NCBI RefSeq assembly: GCF_902506505.1
Contig: NZ_LR733406.1
Location: 3,179,679-3,243,678 of the forward strand
Reading direction: 5' to 3'
Length of the DNA stretch: 64,000 nt
Source: Pseudomonas sp. 8AS
GTDB lineage: Bacteria; Pseudomonadota; Gammaproteobacteria; Pseudomonadales; Pseudomonadaceae
Both the position numbers and the translations under genes were made by a program. The notes beneath the pieces were generated by a model that was given only the letters and a program-made list of their open reading frames with translations, searched no databases and was not told the DNA's origin. Shown here one piece after another: positions 1 to 7,293 of the stretch. Each line of letters opens with the position of its first letter. Position 1 is the stretch's first letter.

Positions 1-812
1 TTGAGGCGGTCCTCGCGCGCCACCTTCTGCCAGGCCTCCAGGTGGCCACGGCGCCAGAACACCCTAGCGTCGGCCACCGAGGTGATGCCGTTGCGCGCCA
101 GCTCGTCCTGGCCGTCCAGCACCGCCTGGTAATAGACCTGCTGCAGCGCCTTCGAAGGCGGCAGGGCCTTGTCCATCACCAGGTCGCCGGCGTTGTCGAG
201 TACCACACCGGTGGCACGGCCCTGCGGGTCACGCAGGATCACGCCGCCCTCGGGATCATCGCGCTCACCGTCGAAGCCGGCCAGCTGCAGCGCCTTGCTG
301 TTGAGCCAGTAGGAGTGCGAGGTCTCTTCCATCATGGCGATGGGCAGGTCCGGCGCGATCTCGTCGAGCAGCGCGCGCGGGCTTTCGCCACTGTCGAGCA
401 GGGTGTGCAGGCTGAAGCCGCTACCCAGCAGCCACTCGCCCTTGGCCTGCTCGGCGCACCCGGCGATCTCGTCCAGCCAATGCTCCAGCGTGCCGTCCGA
501 CTCCAGCGGGCAATCGCCCTGGGCCTCGGACGAGGCGTCCAGCACATGCGCGTGGCTGTCCTGGAAGCCGGGCAGCACCAGGCGGCCGCCGAGGTCGACG
601 AACTCGGTGTCGTCGTCGGCGTATTCCTCGACTTCGGCCTGGCTGCCGACGGCGAGTATCTCGCCCTCCTCGTCCATGGCCAGGGCTTCGGCCCAGGGCT
701 GGTCGGCGTTCACCGTGTAGATGCGGGCGTTGTGCAGCACCAGGCTGGCGGCCTCCTCGGCCTGGGCTAGCGGCGCCAGCAGTGCCGCGCAGAGCGGCAG
801 GCAGCGGAACAT
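1..812 (-). CDS. Amidohydrolase family 3 protein (YtcJ/NfdA-like), 3' part outside window
   Basis: Partial gene read leftward off the window edge; 270 codons are present. It opens with a signal-like leader ending in LAPLAQA, so export is likely. The amidohydrolase N-terminal sheet (LVLHNARIYTVN) follows, then the metal-ligand motif SHAH with H87 and H89, then motifs such as EETSHSYWLNSKAL and DPQGRATGVV that are typical of YtcJ-type hydrolases. This family hydrolyses amide or imide bonds with a metal centre; the substrate cannot be read from sequence. It lies past the terminator at 829-864 of the agmatine cluster, so it is probably a separate unit, though it could act on a related nitrogen compound. 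Confidence 0.85.
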   Translation of the reverse strand, partial: MFRCLPLCAALLAPLAQAEEAASLVLHNARIYTVNADQPWAEALAMDEEGEILAVGSQAEVEEYADDDTEFVDLGGRLVLPGFQDSHAHVLDASSEAQGDCPLESDGTLEHWLDEIAGCAEQAKGEWLLGSGFSLHTLLDSGESPRALLDEIAPDLPIAMMEETSHSYWLNSKALQLAGFDGERDDPEGGVILRDPQGRATGVVLDNAGDLVMDKALPPSKALQQVYYQAVLDGQDELARNGITSVADARVFWRRGHLEAWQKVAREDRL

Positions 813-828
813 GGAGCGATCCTCAAGT

Positions 829-864
829 AAAAAAGCCATGCCTGGCCGGGCGGCGAGGCATGGC
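829..864 (-). terminator. Intrinsic terminator of the agmatine cluster
   Basis: GCCATGCC (835-842) and GGCATGGC (857-864) form a perfect 8-bp stem. On the minus strand it is followed by six T residues (829-834). It lies about 55 bp past the stop of the Tat-exported deiminase gene and before the start of the next minus-strand gene at 812, so it should close the agmatine operon. Confidence 0.8.
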
Positions 865-918
865 GAAATGAGGGGGTTGGTCGTTCCCCTCGATGGGAGC
901 AGGTCAGGAAAGGCTAGA

Positions 919-2043
919 TCACAGGCGCGGCATGTTCTTGGTCACGCAGTGAATGCCGCCACCGCCGGCGGCGATCGGGTCGATGTTGACCTGGACGATG
1001 ACGCGGCCCGGGTAGAGCTGGGTGAGCAGGTCCTTGCAGTACTTGTCCGCCGCCGTGTCGCCGAACTGCGGGGCGATCACCGCGCCGTTGATCGGCAGGT
1101 AGTTGATATAGCCCGGGGCGAAGTCCGGGTTGTTCTGGGTGTAGACGTTGCTGCGCTTCTTCAGGGGTGGCGGCAGGGTATGCACCACCAGCTTGCGGCC
1201 ATCGGCATCGGTGGCGTTCTGCAGGATCTGCAGGTGGGTGCGGGTCACCGCGTAGTCGTAGGACTTGGGGTCGTTGTCCAGGTTGGCGATGACCACGCCC
1301 GGCTTGACGAAGCGCGCGTAGAAGTCGACGTGGGCGTCGGTGATGTCCTTGCCCTTGATGCCGGGCAGCCAGATGATCTTGCGCAGGCCCAGGTTGGCCT
1401 TCAGCTCGGCCTCGATCTGCGCCTTGCTCATGCCCGGATTGCGGTTGCTGTTGACCCAGCAGCTCTCGGTCATGATGGCCGTGCTGTGGCCGTCCACCTC
1501 GATACCGCCGCCCTCGCCCACCAGCTGGCTGGCGATGTAGCTGGCGTCCAGCTCGTAGCTCAGGGTGTCGGCGACCAGGGTGTCGTTGCTGGAACGCTGC
1601 TTGCCGCCCCAGCCGTTGAAGTTGAAGTCGACCAGGCCGCGGCCGCCCTGGCCGTCGACCACGAAGCAGCCGCCGTAGTCACGCACCCACACGTCATCCA
1701 GCGGCATGGTGAGGAACTTGATATTGCTGGTGCCGCACTTCTGCTTGGCCTGGATCAGCTGGTTGGCGCAGCACAGCACGGTCACCGGCTGGTACTTGGC
1801 GATGGTCTTGGCCAGCAGGGCGATGCAGTCGTTGACCGGGGTGGCCCAGTCTTCCCAGATCGCCGTGGAGGCGGCGAAGGCGAGGATCACCCGCTCCTGC
1901 GGGGCGTGCTCGTCGGGCATGTACCAGCTGTTGCCGAGCGCCGCCCGTGCTCGCGGCGCGCTCACACCCAGGCCGAGGGTGGCGACGGCGCCGAGGCTGG
2001 CGGCCATCGTCAGGTGCTTCATGAAATCGCGACGGGTAGACAT
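919..2043 (-). CDS. Tat-exported agmatine deiminase-family protein
   Basis: A 374-residue member of the agmatine deiminase / peptidyl-arginine deiminase (PAD_porph) family. The N-terminus has a textbook twin-arginine signal (TRRDFMK with R4 R5, a hydrophobic stretch, and an A-R-A site near residue 34), so the folded protein should be exported. Family residues are kept: VWVRDYGG near 118-125, DAHVD with H238, and the catalytic cysteine C366 in GGGIHC. It should hydrolyse agmatine, or a related guanidino compound, to a carbamoyl product and ammonia in the periplasm. It is the last gene of the agmatine cluster, 81 bp after the porin gene. From memory, the P. aeruginosa PA14 agu2ABCA' operon also ends in a Tat-type AguA'. 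The substrate is inferred. Confidence 0.88.
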   Translation of the reverse strand: MSTRRDFMKHLTMAASLGAVATLGLGVSAPRARAALGNSWYMPDEHAPQERVILAFAASTAIWEDWATPVNDCIALLAKTIAKYQPVTVLCCANQLIQAKQKCGTSNIKFLTMPLDDVWVRDYGGCFVVDGQGGRGLVDFNFNGWGGKQRSSNDTLVADTLSYELDASYIASQLVGEGGGIEVDGHSTAIMTESCWVNSNRNPGMSKAQIEAELKANLGLRKIIWLPGIKGKDITDAHVDFYARFVKPGVVIANLDNDPKSYDYAVTRTHLQILQNATDADGRKLVVHTLPPPLKKRSNVYTQNNPDFAPGYINYLPINGAVIAPQFGDTAADKYCKDLLTQLYPGRVIVQVNIDPIAAGGGGIHCVTKNMPRL

Positions 2044-2124
2044 GCGGTGTCCTTCCTCTCGTTGATGGGGATTTTGCGCGCCATCACTGGCGGACTGCTC
2101 CTGTGTCGATGGACGGGCGGCACC

Positions 2125-2856
2125 TCAAAAACCCTTGTTGGCGCCCAGCACCAGGGTCGCCGAGCAGACGTCGTCGAAGCCCATGTAGTTGGCGCACTCG
2201 TTGTCCGAGAGATCGGTGTCGACGTAGCTGACCGACCAGTTCAGGCCGAACAGTTCCTTGCTCAGCTTGAGCTGCCATTCGCGATAGCTGTCACGGGTGT
2301 CGCCGCTGCCATCGAGCAGCAGCGGGTCCTTGAGGTCGACGTTGCCGTAGCGCAGGTCCAGGGCTACCTCGGCCGGCAGCAGGGTCTCGTAGCCGACATA
2401 GCTGTACAGGTAACTCTGGTCGCCGCCGAGATTGTCCGAGTAGTAGGCGCCGAGCTTGGCGCCGTAGGCGGTGAGCTGGCTGAAGTACTCGCCGTAGTTG
2501 AGCGCGCTCTGCCGCGGGTATTCGTACTGGAAGTAGGCGGTGTCGAGGTTGATGTCGTCGCTGATCTGCCAGTTGTAGCCGGCGTAGTAGTCGATCTCCT
2601 GACGCGTCTTGCTGCCCAGGCCGAAGTCGACGTTGGAGCTCCACACCCCGGCGTACAGGCCGCTGCTGTGGCTCAAGGTCGCCGAGCCCTGCAGCGCCGG
2701 GTCGTTCTGCGTCTGCGAGATGCCGCGGGTGCGGTAGTCGCTGTAGACGCCAGCATCCAGATACAGAGCGAAGTCTTCATTCAGCTCGATGGCCTGGCTC
2801 AGTCCCCAGGGGGCGAGCAGGACGATGGCCAGGGCGGCCTTGGACGGGTACTGCAT
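2125..2856 (-). CDS. TorF family putative outer-membrane porin
   Basis: About 243 residues. The ATG at 2856 follows a strong AAAGGAG; an upstream in-frame ATG at 2889 has no such site. A signal peptide ends near GLSQA. The rest alternates polar and aromatic residues as in a beta-barrel (YSDYRTRGISQTQNDPALQG, EIDYYAGYNWQ) and ends with a terminal phenylalanine, typical of outer-membrane proteins. The RGISQ-type start matches the TorF/Gcw_chp family. It lies between the polyamine-binding protein and the Tat-exported deiminase, so it probably admits agmatine or related cations; that role is inferred from position. Confidence 0.8.
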   Translation of the reverse strand: MQYPSKAALAIVLLAPWGLSQAIELNEDFALYLDAGVYSDYRTRGISQTQNDPALQGSATLSHSSGLYAGVWSSNVDFGLGSKTRQEIDYYAGYNWQISDDINLDTAYFQYEYPRQSALNYGEYFSQLTAYGAKLGAYYSDNLGGDQSYLYSYVGYETLLPAEVALDLRYGNVDLKDPLLLDGSGDTRDSYREWQLKLSKELFGLNWSVSYVDTDLSDNECANYMGFDDVCSATLVLGANKGF

Positions 2857-2939
2857 GGTGAGGCTCCTTTCTTGTTGTTCTGTGGGCATGGCTTCGCCGT
2901 GCCGCGCCCTATGGCGCGGCGGTGGTTAGCGCTGGAGGC

Positions 2940-4034
2940 TTAGTGGGCGGTGGTCTTGAAAGTGGTCCAGGCACGCATGCGCGCACGCATGGAGCGCTGC
3001 GGAATGTCCTTGCCAGGAATCAGCCGCGCGTAGGTGGCCTCATCGGCGTAGATGTCCGGGTTGTTGCGCATATCGGCATCCACCATTGGCCGGGCCTTGG
3101 CGCTGGAGGTCGGGTAGCCGGTGAAGTTGCTGATCGCCGCCATGTTCTGCGGGCGCATGACGAAGTTGATGAAGGCGTAGGCGTATTCCGGGTGCCTGGC
3201 GTCCACCGGGATGGCCATGGTGTCCATCCACACCGTGGTGCCCTCGCGCGGGATGTGGAAGCGGAAGTCCGCCGCCTTGCCGGCACCGCTGGCGGCGCGC
3301 TGGGCCTGGGTGAAGTCGCCGCTGTAGCCGAGTGACAGGCACAGGTTGCCGTTGACCAGGTCGGTGACCGGCTGCGACTGGAACTTGCGGATATAGGGCT
3401 TGATCGACAACAGCAGCTCGGTGGCGGCCTTCAGATCGGCCGGCTCGGCACTGCGTGGCGTACGCCCAAGGTAGTTGAGCACCACGGCCATGACCTCGTC
3501 AGGCGAGTCGATCATGGAGATACCGCAGTCAGCGAACTTGGCCGCGTTCTCCGGCTTGAACAGCAGGTCTAGGCTGTTCACCGGCGCATCGCCCATGCGC
3601 TTGCCGACCATCTCGGCGTTGTAGGTAATGCCGATGCTGCCCCAGGTGTAGGGCACGGTGGCGTGGCGCGAGTAGGGATACTTGGTCTGCAGGTTGCGCA
3701 GGCCCGGCTCGATGTCGGCCAGGTGCTGCAGCTTGTCCGGATCGAGCTTCTGTAGCGCGCCGGCACGCATCAGGCGCTCGGCCACGGTGTCGCCGGGGAA
3801 GATCAGGTCGTAGCCGCTGTTGCCGGCCATCATCTTGGCTTCCAGCGTCTCGCTGCCGTCCATGACGTCGTAGATCACCTTGATGCCGGTCTCCTTGGTG
3901 AAGTTGGCGAGAGTGTCCTCGGCGAAGTAGTCGGCCCAGTTGTACAGGCGCAGGGTCTTCTCCTCTACGGCGGCCGAGGCCTGGGCGCAACACAGCGCCA
4001 GGGCGGCGAACAGCAGGCTTTTCTTGTGGCTCAT
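2940..4034 (-). CDS. Polyamine ABC transporter periplasmic binding protein (PotF/SpuD/SpuE type)
   Basis: A 364-residue solute-binding protein with signal peptide (cleavage near ASA). The PotF-family opening LRLYNWADYFAEDTLANF is clear, as are GYDLIFPGDTVAERL, PYTWGSIGITYN and the C-terminal PEYAYAFINFVMRP. It should bind putrescine, spermidine, agmatine or carbamoylputrescine in the periplasm and deliver it to an ABC permease. No permease or ATPase gene lies beside it, so it must share a transporter encoded elsewhere. It starts 2 bp after aguB ends, which indicates co-translation with the agmatine enzymes. Confidence 0.9.
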   Translation of the reverse strand: MSHKKSLLFAALALCCAQASAAVEEKTLRLYNWADYFAEDTLANFTKETGIKVIYDVMDGSETLEAKMMAGNSGYDLIFPGDTVAERLMRAGALQKLDPDKLQHLADIEPGLRNLQTKYPYSRHATVPYTWGSIGITYNAEMVGKRMGDAPVNSLDLLFKPENAAKFADCGISMIDSPDEVMAVVLNYLGRTPRSAEPADLKAATELLLSIKPYIRKFQSQPVTDLVNGNLCLSLGYSGDFTQAQRAASGAGKAADFRFHIPREGTTVWMDTMAIPVDARHPEYAYAFINFVMRPQNMAAISNFTGYPTSSAKARPMVDADMRNNPDIYADEATYARLIPGKDIPQRSMRARMRAWTTFKTTAH

Positions 4035-4036
4035 GG

Positions 4037-4945
4037 TCAGGCTCCGCGATGGTTCCAGTGGCTATGCAGGTGGCGGCCATCCAGGCCCAGCAGCGCTCCG
4101 TACATCTCCGGGCGACGGTCGCGGTAGATGCCCCAGGTCAGGCGCTCCTCGCGCATGGCGGCGAGGTCCAGCTCGCGCACCAGCACGCCGCTGGTGTCGC
4201 GGTCGGCCTCGGCGAGCAGCTTGCCCTTGTGGTCGGTGATGAAGGACGAGCCGTAGAAGCTCATCTGCAGGCCCGGATCGGTGGTCGCCACCTCGCGGCC
4301 AACGCGGTTGGCGGCGATCACCGGGACTATGTTGGCGGCGGCGTGGCCGCGCTGGGTCAGTTGCCAGTGATCGCGCGAATCCAGCGCTGCGGCGCCAGGC
4401 TCGGAACCGATGGCGGTAGGGTAGAGCAGCACTTCGGCGCCCTGCAGGGCCAGGCAGCGTGCGGTCTCGGGGAACCACTGGTCCCAGCAGATGCCGACGC
4501 CGATGCGGCCGACGGCGGTGTCCCAGACGCGGAAGCCGGTATCGCCGGGGCTGAAGTACTCCTTCTCCTGGTAGCCGATGGCGTTGGGGATATGGGTCTT
4601 GCGATAGACGCCGAGCAGGCGGCCGTCGGCATCGGCCACGGCCAGGGAATTGAAGTAGGCGTTGCCGGCCTTCTCGAACCAGCTCAGCGGCAGGACCACA
4701 CCCAGCTCGCCGGCCAGCGCGGCGAAGCGCTTGAGCAGCGGGCTGGCGCTGTACTCCTCGGCCAGCGCCAGGTGCTTGTGGTGCTGCTCGATGCAGAAGT
4801 ACGGGGTGGCGAACAGCTCCTGCAACAGGATCAGCCGCGCGCCACAGGCGGCGGCGTCACGCACCAGCTGTTCGGCGCGGTCGAGGTTCTGCTTGAGGTC
4901 CCAGCTGCAGGCGAACTGGGTGGTGGCGACGGTCAGTCTGCTCAT
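4037..4945 (-). CDS. aguB: N-carbamoylputrescine amidase
   Basis: A 302-residue nitrilase-superfamily enzyme that converts N-carbamoylputrescine to putrescine, CO2 and ammonia in the cytoplasm. The Glu-Lys-Cys triad is visible: E43 in LLQELFATPYF, K116 in YRKTHIP, and C153 in GICWDQWFPE. The tail with WGIYRDRRPEMYGAL is typical of AguB. It follows aguA with a 4-bp gap and precedes the binding-protein gene by 2 bp, so the three form one translational block. Confidence 0.95.
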   Translation of the reverse strand: MSRLTVATTQFACSWDLKQNLDRAEQLVRDAAACGARLILLQELFATPYFCIEQHHKHLALAEEYSASPLLKRFAALAGELGVVLPLSWFEKAGNAYFNSLAVADADGRLLGVYRKTHIPNAIGYQEKEYFSPGDTGFRVWDTAVGRIGVGICWDQWFPETARCLALQGAEVLLYPTAIGSEPGAAALDSRDHWQLTQRGHAAANIVPVIAANRVGREVATTDPGLQMSFYGSSFITDHKGKLLAEADRDTSGVLVRELDLAAMREERLTWGIYRDRRPEMYGALLGLDGRHLHSHWNHRGA

Positions 4946-4949
4946 GACC

Positions 4950-6002
4950 TCACCCCTTCAGCGGCCAGCGCGGCTGCTGCTGGGTGATGCAGTGCACGCC
5001 GCCACCACCGTGGGCCAGCTGGTTGATCCGTACTGGCACCACCTCGCGGCCAGGGAAGGCCATGCGCAGGGTGTCTGCGGCCACCTGGTCGGCGGCGATG
5101 CCGTAGGCCGGCATGATGATGGCGCCGTTGCAGATGTAGAAGTTGGTGTAGGAGGCGCAGAACACCTCGGCCTCGGTGTCCACCGCATCGCTGGCCTCGT
5201 ACAGCTCGAGCATCTCGAACTGGCGGCCCTTGGCGTCGATGGCCAGCTCCAGGGCGCGACGGTTCTCGCGCGCCACCTCGGCGTACACCGAACCGTGGTC
5301 ATGGGTGGCGTCCACCAGCAGCGCGCCGGGCTTGGCGAAGGCGCACACGCCATCGACGTGGCCGTCGGTCATGTCGCCGGTGACGTACTTGGGATCGCCT
5401 GGCAGCCAGATGGTCTTCTTCACGCCGAGCAGGCGGGCGAAGATCTCTTCCATCTCGGCCTTGCTCATGCCCGGGTTGCGGTTGGGGTTGAGCAGCACCG
5501 ACTCGGTGGTGATCAGCGTGCCCTCGCCGTCCACATGGATGGCGCCGCCTTCGTTGGACAGCGGCGTGCCGAAGCACTCCAGGCCCAGGCCGTTGAGAAT
5601 GCGCCGCGCCAGGCCCTCATCGAGGCTGTGCTCGGACTTGCCGCCCCAGGCGTTGAAGCGCCAACTGACGCCGGCCAGGCCCAGCTGCGGATGGCAGACG
5701 AAGCTCGGCCCGGAGTCGCGGCACCAGCTGTCGTCCACCGCCAGCTCGATCAGCTCGACACCCGCGCCGCACAGTTCGCGAGCGCGGAACGCCGCCGACG
5801 GGTCGACCACCATCTTCACCGGCTCGAAGCGGGCGATGGCGTTGGCGACGCGAGCGAAGTCGACCTGCACCTCCTCCAGGGTCACGCCCCAGCCGGACTC
5901 CCACAGTGGCTGATTGTGCGGCCAGACCATCCAGGTGGCGGCGTGCGGGGCCCATTCGGCGGGCATGAACCAAGCGTTCGAAGCGACTGCGTTCTGTTGC
6001 AT
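4950..6002 (-). CDS. aguA: Agmatine deiminase (cytoplasmic)
   Basis: A 350-residue agmatine deiminase that converts agmatine to N-carbamoylputrescine. There is no signal peptide, unlike the paralogue at 919-2043. Key residues are present: D96 in WCRDSGP, H215 and D217 in DGHVDG, and the nucleophile C338 in GGGGVHC. The ATG at 6002 follows AAAGG. It is slightly shorter than the roughly 368-residue P. aeruginosa enzyme. It is the first gene of the agmatine operon and faces the LysR gene at 6137, its likely regulator. Confidence 0.95.
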   Translation of the reverse strand: MQQNAVASNAWFMPAEWAPHAATWMVWPHNQPLWESGWGVTLEEVQVDFARVANAIARFEPVKMVVDPSAAFRARELCGAGVELIELAVDDSWCRDSGPSFVCHPQLGLAGVSWRFNAWGGKSEHSLDEGLARRILNGLGLECFGTPLSNEGGAIHVDGEGTLITTESVLLNPNRNPGMSKAEMEEIFARLLGVKKTIWLPGDPKYVTGDMTDGHVDGVCAFAKPGALLVDATHDHGSVYAEVARENRRALELAIDAKGRQFEMLELYEASDAVDTEAEVFCASYTNFYICNGAIIMPAYGIAADQVAADTLRMAFPGREVVPVRINQLAHGGGGVHCITQQQPRWPLKG

Positions 6003-6136
6003 ACAAGTGCCTTTCAGTTAAGTCTTTGTTATCACTGAAAACCGCGAATGCGGTGATGGCTTGCATGCTAGGCCTGTAAAAAAGCCACAACAAACGATAG
6101 ATTTTGCGCAATCCTGATTAGCTGGACTTATCAATT
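6003..6136. promoter_or_regulatory. Divergent control region between aguA and the LysR gene
   Basis: The 134 bp between the two divergent starts are AT-richer than their surroundings. A GATT-N6-AATC element at 6100-6113 has the size and symmetry of a LysR-type binding site and overlaps where the LysR gene's own promoter should be. No clear sigma-70 hexamers were identified with confidence. Confidence 0.35.
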
Positions 6137-7000
6137 ATGCTTAAGCACTGGCCTCCCCTCAACGCCCTGCGCGGCTTCGAAGCCGCCGCCCGCCTGGGCA
6201 GTTTCCACAAGGCCGCCGAGGAGCTGCACCTCACCCAGTCGGCGATCAGCCAGCAGATCCGCAGCCTGGAAAGCTTCCTCGAACAGCCGCTGTTCTTCAG
6301 AAACGGCCGTAGCGTGGCGCTGACCGATGCCGGCTTCGACCTGCTCAGCACCACCCAGGCGCTGCTGCAGCAACTGGCCGTGGGCATCCGCCGCCTGGAG
6401 CAGTACCGCAAGCCCAACCAGCTGGTGGTCAACACCACGCCGGCCTTCGCCCGCCACTGGCTGGTTCCACAGCTGGGCGACTTCCACCGCCGCCATCCGG
6501 ACGTCGACCTGTGGCTGTTCACCAGCGACGAAGTGCCGGACATGGCCACCCAGACCATCGACATCGCCGTGCGCGACGACCTCAGCGCCCAGGCCGAATG
6601 CAGCTTCCGCGTGCTGCTGGAGGACCGCCTCTATCCGGCCTGCCACCCCAGCCTGCTGGCCACCCCGGCGGACGGACGCACCACCCTGCATGGCGAGCGC
6701 GAGATGGACTGGGCCCACTGGCAGGTGCAGGGCGGTGCGGATGTCGGCCAGCGCAGCCAGGGCCTGAACTTCTCCGACCCCGGCCTGCTGCTGGACGCCG
6801 CCAGCGGAGGCCTGGGCATTGCCCTGGTCAGCGAGCTGCTGGCCAGCCCGGCGCGGGCGCAAGGCCTGCTGCAGCCACTCAGCGAACAACGGGTACGTGG
6901 CCCACGCTGGGCCTGGCTGGTGCACCGTGACAGCGAGGGTGGCCCCCTGACCCGCAGCTTTTGTCTCTGGCTTGCTAATGCCTTAGATCGTTCCGAGTGA
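6137..7000 (+). CDS. LysR family transcriptional regulator (GcvA-like)
   Basis: 287 residues with an N-terminal winged helix-turn-helix (LRGFEAAARLGSFHKAAEEL then SAISQQIRSLE) and a substrate-binding domain (NTTPAFARHWLVPQL, DLWLFTSDE). The first residues follow the GcvA/AmpR subgroup. It is divergent from aguA with 134 bp between starts, the usual arrangement for a LysR protein controlling its neighbour. The likely inducer is agmatine, carbamoylputrescine or putrescine; this is inferred from position. Confidence 0.9.
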   Translation: MLKHWPPLNALRGFEAAARLGSFHKAAEELHLTQSAISQQIRSLESFLEQPLFFRNGRSVALTDAGFDLLSTTQALLQQLAVGIRRLEQYRKPNQLVVNTTPAFARHWLVPQLGDFHRRHPDVDLWLFTSDEVPDMATQTIDIAVRDDLSAQAECSFRVLLEDRLYPACHPSLLATPADGRTTLHGEREMDWAHWQVQGGADVGQRSQGLNFSDPGLLLDAASGGLGIALVSELLASPARAQGLLQPLSEQRVRGPRWAWLVHRDSEGGPLTRSFCLWLANALDRSE

Positions 7001-7070
7001 GCCTGCAAAGAAGATTGGTGGCAAAAAATTGGCTTGAATCGTCCCTGGTTTCGTAGCCACTCGATGACCG

Positions 7071-7266
7071 CTATTGGCCGATTCTGTTGAAAAAGTCGCT
7101 TTCTGAGAGAGCTGCTTTTCGGTGGCTCAGAAATCGCCCGATTTCGGCGTTGCTACGTAAAAACCAGGACAGCTCCGTCTTCTGAGTGAATCAGATTCCA
7201 ACGTCGCTAACGGTCTTTCATGGAGAAAGATCGCGACGGGGCTTTTTCAACAGAATCGGCCGATAG
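7071..7266. repeat. MITE-like inverted-repeat element 1
   Basis: A 196-bp sequence bounded by near-perfect 25-bp inverted repeats (7071-7095 and 7242-7266, one mismatch) with the core GGCCGATTCTGTTGAAAAAG pointing inward. It has no usable open reading frame. It lies between the convergent LysR and RND genes. Its ends resemble those of the element at 16677-16919 (GGCC, then ATTC, then GTTGAAAAA), so both are probably non-autonomous derivatives of related insertion sequences. The target duplication is unclear. Confidence 0.75.
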
Positions 7267-7293
7267 CTGCCGACCGTCCAGCCTGTAAACGCC

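Noticed and set aside
721..2943. Long plus-strand open frame of about 740 codons over the porin and Tat-exported deiminase genes
   Set aside because: The product is biased in V, A, G, H and D like antisense of GC-rich coding DNA; the opposite strand has recognisable families and good starts.
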